Shown: in pieces, positions 17,785 to 27,000 of the stretch
Numbering within the stretch: position 1 is the stretch's first letter
How the letters are laid out: each line of letters begins with the position of its first letter
Source of the DNA: a virus
Length of the DNA stretch: 64,000 bases
Virus record (IMG/VR): IMGVR_UViG_3300028920_000057
Location: 1 to 64,000 of that record
Reading direction: 5' to 3' (one strand)
Notes under the pieces: generated by a model
The model's database searches: none
Told to the model about the DNA's origin: nothing
The model's input: only the letters and a program-made list of their open reading frames with translations
Position numbers and translations under genes: made by a program

Positions 17785-20244
17785 CTATGAAGAAGATGAA
17801 GATGAATTCGAACTCGAGCTAGAACTAGAGCTTGAAGAACTTGCTTCAAATGGTTCCTCGAATTTCTGATATATCTTTGTGCCTATTGCCACATGCTTTC
17901 CTATGACGTCAGAGATTTCACGTTCAGTAAATTGTTCTCTAACCTCATCTTCCATGGCTACTTCAACAAATACATGGGGAATATTTTTCCCATCATTATA
18001 CCCTATATCGTTGAAACCTACAACGTTTGGATTCTCCTTATAAGCCTCATCAAAATTCTTGTTCTCAATAACTCCTCCGCCTCGCTTTCTGACATCGGTA
18101 ATTTCAATATCAGACGCTGGAATACCCTCTGTGATATAATACGTACCAACAAGCATATAGATCTTATTGTCGTATCCAATCAACTCATCCGTTTCATCAA
18201 AGATCATAACTTCGCCCGTTGGACTTAAATAAATACTGATGGATGATCCGAGATAACTTTTCAAATCAAGATTGGCAACAATATGATTCTTTTGAACATA
18301 ATGATATTTAATATATTTGTCGGCATCAAATTTAATCTTACGACTGAAGATCAAAATCCCATTCTCAGTATCAAAATCTATTAAACTACTCGTGATATCC
18401 TCTGTCAATTTGTTCCCGACTTTCATCGTGAAGACAGGCTCCTCTGTAGTAGGATTGATATAAAGAGGTTTTCTACTTAGTCTAAACATATTTTCTGCAA
18501 TTTGAATGGGCGTTTCCCCATGTTCTTTGATGGGATATGCGTTTGCCTCATTTAAATAATACGTTTGAGTCGAAGCATAAGGGATACCATCAAGAAGCAG
18601 ATAGGACGCCTGGATATCTGTGACTGGTTCATAAACACCAGTCTCAACCACTTTAACTTGAGATATGCTTAATGGTCGGCTCATAAATCCAGGCTTTATA
18701 ACCGCTCTCCATTCTCCGTTAACATCTTCGAATGCCGGCTCTAGTCCTATAAGATGATCGTCCACATATTTAATATAGAGCGCCGCCGTCCTGAACGTAA
18801 CTCGCCTGTCACAATTATTCGGGACAACAGGAGTCTCGATAGTTAAAGAAGCCTCGGGAAACCCCTCGTCTGCGGCAGTCGCAGTTAGATATTCTGTATA
18901 AAGCCCTCCTTGCGGCATTGTTACCGACGTGATTACTCGTCCTTGATAATGCGTACTGATATTAATAGTGGCAACCAACTCGCCCGTTGTTTTCTTGCCA
19001 GTTGGTCCATATATAATTTCCGTACCCCCTATCTGAACCTTAGATACTGTTGGGAAAGTTACAACAGCCGGCCCGGTAAAAGCCTCGTGATTATCAAATA
19101 GATAAAGGAAATATCTATTAAGTTGAGTAACAGAATCTATATCGGTGAATAGAACTGGATAATCATCTGAATCCAATACACTCAACACCGTATTCAATAC
19201 AGATGTCAAGGCCTGGTCATATGTATATCCCTGATAAATAATCATATCGCTTGGCAATAAAGATATTCTGCTATAACGACAAAGACGAATGTTTGAAGCG
19301 TAGCCTTCTCCGGTATAAGATATATTATAGACCCCATATTCGTCCGACGGTCTCATCTCTACCCAAAATGTTTGTAGAGTTAATTCCTTATCAATAGTTC
19401 CGCTGGAAGAGTTTAAGCTCGATGAAGACTGCATGATATCTGCTTCTGCCACAGTGGTCAAAGGAAATTCTACCCATCCTGCAGTTTCTGGAATATCGGA
19501 GTGTTCTACGCTTGAAATTGCAAGCCTCTTATGCACTGCCCCATTATAATCTTGGTGAATGATTATATCAAATGTTCCACCAACATTACTGGCTTTACCC
19601 ATGTGAATATAAATCTTATCAAACATTCTTATCTCGTCTGTCTGCACCTTCATCAGATAAGTATAACCGTTTGTAATTTGTAACGATTCTCCGTTGGCTA
19701 CCAGAGGGCTTGATTCAATATTGTCAATCATCGGAATTGTAGATAACCCGCTATCAACATAAGTATATTGAGCAAGGTCATCAATCTGCTGATCAAAGTC
19801 CAGAATATATGGAATCATTTGAACTTCATCTGCGAAGTATTCGTCTGCCCATACAGACAGTCTGGGTCCATCATAATAGATGTCTAGAATAGGCATGCCA
19901 TAGTTTGTACGAGGAGATTCTGGGCGCCGACTTGCGTTCAACGCATTATTCAGCACAATAGCCTGTATGGGTGTTGTAAAATCTTCGATTGATACCGCGA
20001 TAGTTGTGTCTGGCTGACCGGTAAAAGATACCTCGTAGTATTCCATTGTTGGCAATTGAATATCTGTATCTGTAAAAGAATTACCCACCATTGTCATTGG
20101 AGTTCCATCAGACCTCACAACAGACGCTATGGTTCCATCGTCTGGATTTTGCAGCGTGGCTTCAATATCGTAAACGCCCGCCTGTAGAGACCCCGCTCTA
20201 ACATCGGTTACTTCTATATTGAATTGTGGATATACTGCTGTCAT
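17785..20244 (-). CDS. Beta-rich tail protein with poly-Ser C-terminus
   Basis: An 819-aa protein of unrecognised family, largely beta-strand with many Tyr, Thr and Asp residues. Two Ser-rich loops lie near the middle (SSSSLNSSSG, coded about 19390-19435). The chain ends in a run of about 19 residues that is all Ser except one Asn (coded 17788-17845). The terminal run alternates AGT, TCT, TCA, AGC and TCG codons, so it is kept at protein level rather than by slippage of one codon. It belongs to the fibre and baseplate periphery block by position. Confidence 0.75.
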   Translation of the reverse strand: MTAVYPQFNIEVTDVRAGSLQAGVYDIEATLQNPDDGTIASVVRSDGTPMTMVGNSFTDTDIQLPTMEYYEVSFTGQPDTTIAVSIEDFTTPIQAIVLNNALNASRRPESPRTNYGMPILDIYYDGPRLSVWADEYFADEVQMIPYILDFDQQIDDLAQYTYVDSGLSTIPMIDNIESSPLVANGESLQITNGYTYLMKVQTDEIRMFDKIYIHMGKASNVGGTFDIIIHQDYNGAVHKRLAISSVEHSDIPETAGWVEFPLTTVAEADIMQSSSSLNSSSGTIDKELTLQTFWVEMRPSDEYGVYNISYTGEGYASNIRLCRYSRISLLPSDMIIYQGYTYDQALTSVLNTVLSVLDSDDYPVLFTDIDSVTQLNRYFLYLFDNHEAFTGPAVVTFPTVSKVQIGGTEIIYGPTGKKTTGELVATINISTHYQGRVITSVTMPQGGLYTEYLTATAADEGFPEASLTIETPVVPNNCDRRVTFRTAALYIKYVDDHLIGLEPAFEDVNGEWRAVIKPGFMSRPLSISQVKVVETGVYEPVTDIQASYLLLDGIPYASTQTYYLNEANAYPIKEHGETPIQIAENMFRLSRKPLYINPTTEEPVFTMKVGNKLTEDITSSLIDFDTENGILIFSRKIKFDADKYIKYHYVQKNHIVANLDLKSYLGSSISIYLSPTGEVMIFDETDELIGYDNKIYMLVGTYYITEGIPASDIEITDVRKRGGGVIENKNFDEAYKENPNVVGFNDIGYNDGKNIPHVFVEVAMEDEVREQFTEREISDVIGKHVAIGTKIYQKFEEPFEASSSSSSSSSSSNSSSSSS

Positions 20245-20247
20245 GCT

Positions 20248-22224
20248 CTACACCTGATAAAATACATTGCCCTGATCCCAGTATCTTCTTTCTAGGACAG
20301 ATGTTGTGTTAATCAATTTCTTATAGGATGAATTTCCGCTACGATATACGATAAACCTTCCGTCTTCTTCCTGAGATCCTTTTTCAAGATATACCGTAAT
20401 ATTATAATATCCACCACTAATGTTATACTCATAAGAGATATTGAACTTTAATTCCAGAGTTTGTCCGTTTAAGTCTGTAAATGATATACGACTTAAAATT
20501 GTGTCATGGATTACTTTCTCCATAGCGGCAAGTGTAATCTTTTGTTCGATAGTTCTCGACGATTCTACGGTGCCTAAAATTGTGGCATAATCTGTTTCGT
20601 TTACAGGAGATATCATCTCTATTTCTTCCAGCTCTATCTTATAGAACATAGGAATAGGAGCGCCGAATATTGGATCGCTGGCTATGTTGGTTGCTACGCT
20701 TGTATTTGATTCAAGCTGAGTATAACCAATACCCAGAGCCACACCAGGATTTAATACGCTACTGGAAGAAGCCGTCTCTGTTTCTCCTATGATTAGATTT
20801 GATAATAGATTAAAGGAATAATGATATAAGAAAGGATCTCGTGGCAACTTCTTATTATTCAAACCATACGCCATACTCACGTTTTCGAGATACGCTGGTA
20901 CTTCACCATCAAAATGACATAGTGGTACGCCGTATCTGAACAACCTGTCTCTGACTTCAAACGCAAAGATTGTCTCACTTTCCGCTCCAGATGAAGTTGA
21001 TATAGATTCCGGCTCTTCAACGGCCGAACTGCTTGAGCTTGCCTCTTCAACAATAGAGCTCGAGCTAGATTCTTCTTCTGAAGATTCGGACGAAAGAGAG
21101 GACTCAGAAGATTCAGAACTTGATTCCGATGATTCAGAACTTGATTCAGAAGACTCACTGGATTCTGACGATTCGGAGCTTGACTCTGAAGACTCTGAGC
21201 TTGACTCTGATGATTCACTAGACTCCGAAGACTCCGATAAGATACTAGAACTTGAAGAAGATTCTTCGAGACCATATTGGTCGGCGCCGATATCCCACGA
21301 TCCCTCGCCTGTCCTATCTCCGTTATCTATGTCTTCTGGATATCCGAGGGCAGTCAAATCAGTACCAGCCCCAATGGCATCTGCTCCTGATTTTAAGTGC
21401 AGGTCTTCAGCTCCTCTCGTGTTACTGACATATTGGTTTGCAGAAGTTTTGTTAGTTAAACTGCCAGATCCAGGAGCGGAAGCGTCCGAACTCAGGTTCG
21501 TTGCATAATCAGCATTTGTATATACCGAATCAAAATCTTGAGAATCATTCTTACCAGCCGTGTCGGTTATGATGTTATTTTTTATGATGTCATTGGAATC
21601 GTTATTGGTATTTTCAATACCATACGAGGTATAAACGACATTACCTCTTATGTCGTGTACGGTGTTGTTTATAAAAATTAGCTTTTCAATAGTATTATTT
21701 GTAATAAACCCTTTAGATCTTTCTATAAGCGACTCAAAATCAAAGATGAAGTTATTAGCAAAAATAACAGTTCCTTTTCGCGCTCTCCACCCAAGGCCGA
21801 TGCCAGAAGCACGAGTGCCATCATAGATCAAACAATTAAGAACCTCAACGGTTGTTGAGGAGGTTTGTCCGTCATTACCATTTTCACCGCCAAAGTCGCG
21901 CATTTCCAGCCATTCAAATTTGGTATTTACTTCAGTGGCAATATAGTGATTATTGGCGCTATCAAAAATGGCCCCGGTACCAGCTGTTCCATCGTGTCGG
22001 CTGGACTCATCGACGGTAAGAGTAATAGAACCCAAAGGGATTCCTTCTCCAGCCGCGCCTGCGACTACCGCCCTGTCGTAAGCAGACCCCAAGTCATACA
22101 CAACACCTACAGCGTCATCTCCGCTGTTATAAATGACACCGCTATCCAGGTCGGACTCCCACGCAGCGACCGTTGTATAATCGCCTGAGCCGTCTGATTT
22201 AATTGTTTTTGTTACAGTAGCCAT
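20248..22224 (-). CDS. Beta-helix-like tail spike/fibre protein with Ser/Glu linker
   Basis: A 658-aa two-part protein. Residues about 1-320 resemble a right-handed parallel beta-helix (pectate-lyase-like): they contain repeated N-rich turns such as FANNFIF, FITNNTIEKLIFINNTVHD and IIKNNIIT, and end in GSWDIGADQYG. This pattern is common in surface and spike proteins that bind or cleave polysaccharide. Residues about 320-408 are a Ser/Glu linker (ESSESSESS units). Residues about 410-658 form a separate beta-rich domain, perhaps the virion-attachment part. No catalytic residues can be assigned. The modular order is opposite to a classical spike, where the attachment domain is N-terminal. Confidence 0.75.
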   Translation of the reverse strand: MATVTKTIKSDGSGDYTTVAAWESDLDSGVIYNSGDDAVGVVYDLGSAYDRAVVAGAAGEGIPLGSITLTVDESSRHDGTAGTGAIFDSANNHYIATEVNTKFEWLEMRDFGGENGNDGQTSSTTVEVLNCLIYDGTRASGIGLGWRARKGTVIFANNFIFDFESLIERSKGFITNNTIEKLIFINNTVHDIRGNVVYTSYGIENTNNDSNDIIKNNIITDTAGKNDSQDFDSVYTNADYATNLSSDASAPGSGSLTNKTSANQYVSNTRGAEDLHLKSGADAIGAGTDLTALGYPEDIDNGDRTGEGSWDIGADQYGLEESSSSSSILSESSESSESSESSSESSESSSESSESSESSESSSESSESSSESSESSLSSESSEEESSSSSIVEEASSSSSAVEEPESISTSSGAESETIFAFEVRDRLFRYGVPLCHFDGEVPAYLENVSMAYGLNNKKLPRDPFLYHYSFNLLSNLIIGETETASSSSVLNPGVALGIGYTQLESNTSVATNIASDPIFGAPIPMFYKIELEEIEMISPVNETDYATILGTVESSRTIEQKITLAAMEKVIHDTILSRISFTDLNGQTLELKFNISYEYNISGGYYNITVYLEKGSQEEDGRFIVYRSGNSSYKKLINTTSVLERRYWDQGNVFYQV

Positions 22225-22769
22225 TAAACATCCTTGCGTTTAGTTTCTAAGCGCCAGTAAATAATCAAGCCCTTTTCACGATAAGGTACGGCATCAACTA
22301 TGTTGTACTTATGCATGATATAATTTCGATTAGAAGGATTACCATATATATCTGTCTTATTTCCATCGGCATCCAAATAGATCTCCATAATACGGCTCAG
22401 CTCAGACTGTTCTCTCGCTTTTAGTGAGTCGTGTGCAACAAAGAAATATATTGCGTCAGATCTAAATTTCTGAGGACTACCAAGAATTTCTGGGCCATCC
22501 TCATATGATTTAAAAGATAATACTTCTCTATCATTATATAAGAATCCAAGTTGATCGCAAATCTTACAATTAGGATCCGGCTCATTATGTCTATCGTCTC
22601 TGAGAGAAATGCACTTGCAACGCTTTGTTCTATCTACAATACGAAGAACATGTGGAGATCCAATATCGTTAAGAAGTTGCTGAAATTCAATGCGGAAATT
22701 AACCGCATCGGCATTCTCGTCATACGTATTAAGAAATCGACTGATATTATCGTATTTATCAAAAGCCAT
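22224..22769 (-). CDS. Small tail-module protein with CxC-x14-CxxC zinc-knuckle-like motif
   Basis: A 181-aa protein. Four cysteines, C51, C53, C68 and C71, flank a short Asp/Asn/Pro-rich loop (CKCISLRDDRHNEPDPNC), an arrangement that suggests a small structural metal site. The rest is mixed alpha/beta (FRIEFQQLLNDIGSPHVLRI, SDAIYFFVAHDSLK). Phage virion proteins with a similar Cys pair next to a PDP turn are known, but no exact family is assigned. It overlaps its neighbours by about one base on each side, so it is expressed with the tail genes. It is probably a small baseplate or tail accessory protein. Confidence 0.75.
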   Translation of the reverse strand: MAFDKYDNISRFLNTYDENADAVNFRIEFQQLLNDIGSPHVLRIVDRTKRCKCISLRDDRHNEPDPNCKICDQLGFLYNDREVLSFKSYEDGPEILGSPQKFRSDAIYFFVAHDSLKAREQSELSRIMEIYLDADGNKTDIYGNPSNRNYIMHKYNIVDAVPYREKGLIIYWRLETKRKDV

Positions 22770-23623
22770 TATATCTTTGCCTTTCTTAACGCTTTATGAT
22801 TATGAGCCTCGGCCTTCCCGTAATGGTCGTGACCATCCCGTACCTCTTCAACGAACTTGGAATTTGACGTAGCCTTCTTCACTTCGTCTTCGACTATATC
22901 CCATAGTTTGCGGCCCGTATTGTCTACTTGTTGTTGGAAAACAGGGTTCTCCTTAACTTTCTGCAGACCTTTGAGCATTTCTTTAAGAGAATCATAAGAT
23001 TGTTTTCCTAGAATATGAAATGTCTTGAAAGCCCCTGTCCAAAAACGCTTTACTATCATTGCACCACCAGGAACGAAAGCTGCAACCAAAACAGATACAC
23101 CAATAGCAATAAGCAGCCAGAGTTTAAGAGTTCCGATAATTCCTCGTTGTTCTTTAACCTTTGCTTTAAGATCTGAGATGGATATTTCATAGTCGCGCAT
23201 CCTTTGCTGATACGTATAGTTGTTCTTCTGAAATTCCAGGATCTTACTTCGCAATTCCTGTATCATTTTAGTCTGTTTCTTAAAACTTAATTTATCAACA
23301 TCCATAGCTGAAGTTCCCACGGAACTCTGAAGAACTTTAACCTTCTCTTTCGCTGCGTTTAAATTACGATCAATATCAGTACGGGTCAGCGCTTCTCTGG
23401 CCGAATCGATATCCTTCTCCACCATAGACAAGACATCCTGCTCGCCTTTGACAATATCCCATGGCTTGATTGGTGGTTTGACTTCGCCCTTAATCTTCTG
23501 AGCTTGTTTTTCAGCTTTTTCCAGAGCACGTTCTTCCTTACTCTTCCAAAACTTCAGCTTCGGGAAACACCCTCCCAGGGGCAACACTAGGAGAAATGCG
23601 ATTACCAACATTCTTAATTTCAT
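22769..23623 (-). CDS. Lipoprotein with coiled coil and transmembrane helix (u-spanin-like topology)
   Basis: A 284-aa protein. Residues 1-19 form a lipoprotein signal peptide with lipobox LGGC (Cys19 would be lipidated). Residues about 27-165 are charged and helical, probably coiled coil. Residues about 166-190 form a transmembrane helix (LWLLIAIGVSVLVAAFVPGG), followed by about 95 mostly basic and polar residues. A lipid anchor plus a later membrane helix joined by a periplasmic coiled coil is the topology of unimolecular spanins. Those usually end soon after the transmembrane helix, so the long tail is atypical. A superinfection-exclusion protein or envelope-interacting tail protein is an alternative. 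The ATG has a good GAGG site but lies 86 nt inside the end of the upstream gene. Confidence 0.75.
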   Translation of the reverse strand: MKLRMLVIAFLLVLPLGGCFPKLKFWKSKEERALEKAEKQAQKIKGEVKPPIKPWDIVKGEQDVLSMVEKDIDSAREALTRTDIDRNLNAAKEKVKVLQSSVGTSAMDVDKLSFKKQTKMIQELRSKILEFQKNNYTYQQRMRDYEISISDLKAKVKEQRGIIGTLKLWLLIAIGVSVLVAAFVPGGAMIVKRFWTGAFKTFHILGKQSYDSLKEMLKGLQKVKENPVFQQQVDNTGRKLWDIVEDEVKKATSNSKFVEEVRDGHDHYGKAEAHNHKALRKAKI

Positions 23624-24053
23624 TACTTAACCTCACTAAGGCTTTTGTTATTTGATCTAATGCTTCAGAGACAGTTGAAACTTGCTGAATGCCCAGTTCG
23701 GGAGCAAGCTCAAGAAGCTCCTCGTTAAACTGATAGCCAGCTTGGCCTATCAATCCAGAGAGAGCATCCCATACTGTCCTGGTTTTATCAAATTTAATAT
23801 CCTTCGCATTTACTTGACCATAGAGGAACCGATGAAGATCCTCCAAAGCCTGCTTCAAAGTCATATTCTTAAACATAGGAGACATAACCTTGATTGATTC
23901 TGCAGTAATTGGCGGCTGTTTTCTAGACTCCGTCTTCTGCATTGGCTTATTTTCAAGCCTTACGATTCGCTCTATTATGTCGGTCAATACTTTATTTAAC
24001 GGTATGCCTCCGTACTGAAATACGTCGACCCCTATTTTCTTCTGTTTATTCAT
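23538..24053 (-). CDS. Hypothetical tail-module protein
   Basis: A 171-aa mostly helical protein with no signal peptide, transmembrane segment or recognised motif. Short amphipathic helices occur (LTDIIERIVRLE, LKQALEDLHRFL, VSEALDQITKALVRLSNEI). It starts within the end of the 1294-aa gene (8-nt overlap), and its last 86 nt overlap the lipoprotein gene in another frame. The position next to a membrane-anchored protein could mean a functional pair, but no direct evidence is visible. Confidence 0.7.
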   Translation of the reverse strand: MNKQKKIGVDVFQYGGIPLNKVLTDIIERIVRLENKPMQKTESRKQPPITAESIKVMSPMFKNMTLKQALEDLHRFLYGQVNAKDIKFDKTRTVWDALSGLIGQAGYQFNEELLELAPELGIQQVSTVSEALDQITKALVRLSNEIKNVGNRISPSVAPGRVFPEAEVLEE

Positions 24054-27000
24054 AGATCAAATATGTACCTTCTGTTCCGCTTACTCTGTGCGGATTCTGG
24101 AATCTATTTATATGACTATACAGTCCGCTGGTTTGAGCCAGGGGCTGACTTCCGTTCCACTCACGGATAGAGCGGTATGTATTACCAAGTTCGGGAGCGA
24201 CATAATCTTCTATATCGATTGTATCGGCATCTGCCGTAGCTGGGATTTGTCGATATACATAGAACGGAATAATAACTCCCTCATAATTAACATTGAATAA
24301 ATGACGATATTGCAGCGTCCCGCTTTGGTAATCGCTTATTATCTGCTCAATAGCAGCTTGCGAAAACTGAGCAGTACCGGCGGAATATGTCATTTCGTAT
24401 GGGCCAACACTACCATTATAAATATGGGCCAGGCCGATGTCTCCATCGAACATATCTAAGGCCTGTCCTATCGTAAGCAATCTATTGCCCGTAGCCCCGA
24501 TAAAGTCTGTCAAATTAACCTCGACATAACCAGATATTAAACCTTCCCTATCTCCCAAGACAATATAATATGGATTGTCAACATTGTTGTCTTCCATAAT
24601 GTCTCTGAAGGAATTATCGCTATTATACTTTAGAACTACATCTGCCTGATATTGAATCTTATACATAAAGGCAGGCAGTAAACAAATCGGCATTAGTTCT
24701 GCATCACCTTCGTCTAGATAGAACAATACAATATCTATTGTTTTAATAAGAACGCCCTGATCTTCTGCGGCCTCATCAAAGAAATCAGAAGGAATGTCTT
24801 CTGGATCAAAAGTAATATCGCCCTGTAGCCGTTTATCTGTCGAAGTCCATCTATATCGATTAGAGCCATTAGCTCCTGAATATGTAACACCTTCCGTCGT
24901 CCTGTCTTGTTCGTCCCAAAAGCTCAGGTCGTCAGATAATGCAGACGTGACGTCTCTATACTTGCCCTTATAATGAGTATATAATTTGAATACTATTTTA
25001 TTATCAAAATCAAGATCCAATCCAGTCTTGAAATTAAGTGCTTCAAGTCCGAAATCAAAACTTACTGTGTTAGTAATGTTTGAGTCTCCGTAAATATAAG
25101 GAGTAGGAACAGGCTGATCGTAAGTGACCGTTACGTTATAATTAGGAATAGCCTCAATCGTATGTAGTCTCTGGTAGAATGAGCCGGTTGTGATCTTATT
25201 ATCTGCGATAGTAAAATATGGTTGTTTTGTCTCGTCAGTATATTCCTCCACGGTAGGAGTAAGTGCAAGCTCCGTGTTTTTAACAGTTGGGATGATGTTG
25301 TACTTAACGGCGAGCTTTCCTGTAGATGCGAGATTGCTGTAAGATTGTCCCAACGTAGGTGCTTCTCGAGTAATTTTCACGCTCTGAGGATTAACCTTAA
25401 TCATCGGACCTATCAATCTAACTGTCCAGAACTCGCTATTATATGCATCAATAAGCGTATTTATATTGCCTGCGGCTTTTGGAATAATATCGTAGTATGC
25501 ATTTTTAATGACCCCATGTGGACTATCGAGCGTAATTGGCGATAGATCTGGATCTGGATCTGCGAAGTTGTTTTCTAGAGTGCTGGTTTCAGGGCCGGCA
25601 CTTGAAGAAGATCCTTCATTAACATTCAAAATGTCAGAAATGGATACGAGCGAACTTTCAGACAATTCGACTTCTTCCGCAATCCGTTCTTCAAATCCCG
25701 CAAAAGCGCGTTCCATATTGGTTTCAATTTCTCCAAGAGCTTCTTCCATTCTTTGAACGATATCAAAGTATCCAGTATTTCCATATCTGACAATAGTCTC
25801 TGTTTGTTGGAGGCGTTTATCTTCTTCATATTGCAGGGCTCTATTAACGGTATCTATCATTAAAGCTGTGCCGTTATACAGGTCGCCGGCAAAAGTATAT
25901 GGAGCATTCAACTTGATGGTATCAGCGTCTTCATCAAAAGTCTCTGGAGTATAATCTGTGTCAATTATAATGGCCGTCGCACTAACGGCAGTAATAGTGT
26001 GTTTGCCGTCGTAAGAATCTGTATTCTCAATTGTAACGATATCATCCACTCTAAAGGAATGTTGTACCGTATTCTCAAGCTTAATTTCCAAACGGGTCAA
26101 ACCATCTCCGGCACTTTGAGCAGATCCCGTTAGATAGCCATCTATCCTGCGTATTATAGACTCGGGAATCGTTACGTCACGATGTCCAAAATAGTCTGCA
26201 TAATAATCCAGCTGTTCATCCAGCCTGATCCAGCTATCTGTAAAGTATCGATCATATCCGCCAAATTCAGCAAGATCAAGCATAGTGGCATTCTTAAACA
26301 GATTGATCTGACGATATGTCGGGAATCCTTCAAGCTGCGAAATAGCATAAACACATCCCGAACTACTTGAAGATGAAGATCCTTCTTCTGAATCTGTGGG
26401 GCATGTAAATTCCCTGATTACTTCGTCGATATAAATCTTATAATAATAATTGCCAAAGACATTCAGTCCAGGACAGAACTCGTATGGCCCCGCTGAACTC
26501 GAAGGAATCTCGCAGCTTGACGACAAGGCGCTACTTGAAGAAGACAGAGATGATGAGGAAACCTCTTCTGCAGAAGAAGATGAGGCCGCTCTATTGTCGA
26601 TACCACAGACATCCAAGGTGATATCTTCAAAAGCGGTGCGGAATATCGTGTACTTCTTGGGGTTGCTATATAGCCAGGCTGTTGCGTCCAACAAAGTTAA
26701 CATTGCATCTGTGCCGAATGTTTCGCTCACAAACGTACGTCTAAGTATAATCATATTTGCACTTGGTGCGTCTGATACGACGTATGTGCCATTGTAATTA
26801 TCTGTCCCGCGAATAGTAACAGATGAGCCTAAAGTAATTCTGTGATCAGGTATATAGAGGCCGAATTTTGTAGAATCTCCGACACTTATTGCGTGTCCGC
26901 CGCTAAGAGAAAACTCTAATTGAGGAAGAGGATATATCGTATAAAAGGATTGCCCGCTCCTATTGTCGTAGCCGCTTCCTCCTCCGCCAAAGATTGTATT

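Noticed and set aside
22769-24053. Overlapping Rz/Rz1-type spanin pair
   Set aside because: The upstream 171-aa protein has no membrane helix or signal, so it cannot be the inner-membrane partner; only the lipoprotein shows membrane features.
26450-26797. Plus-strand 115-aa frame and other plus-strand frames above 100 aa
   Set aside because: All lie wholly within large minus-strand genes, often opposite Ser-rich segments, and none has a supporting ribosome site or recognisable product.
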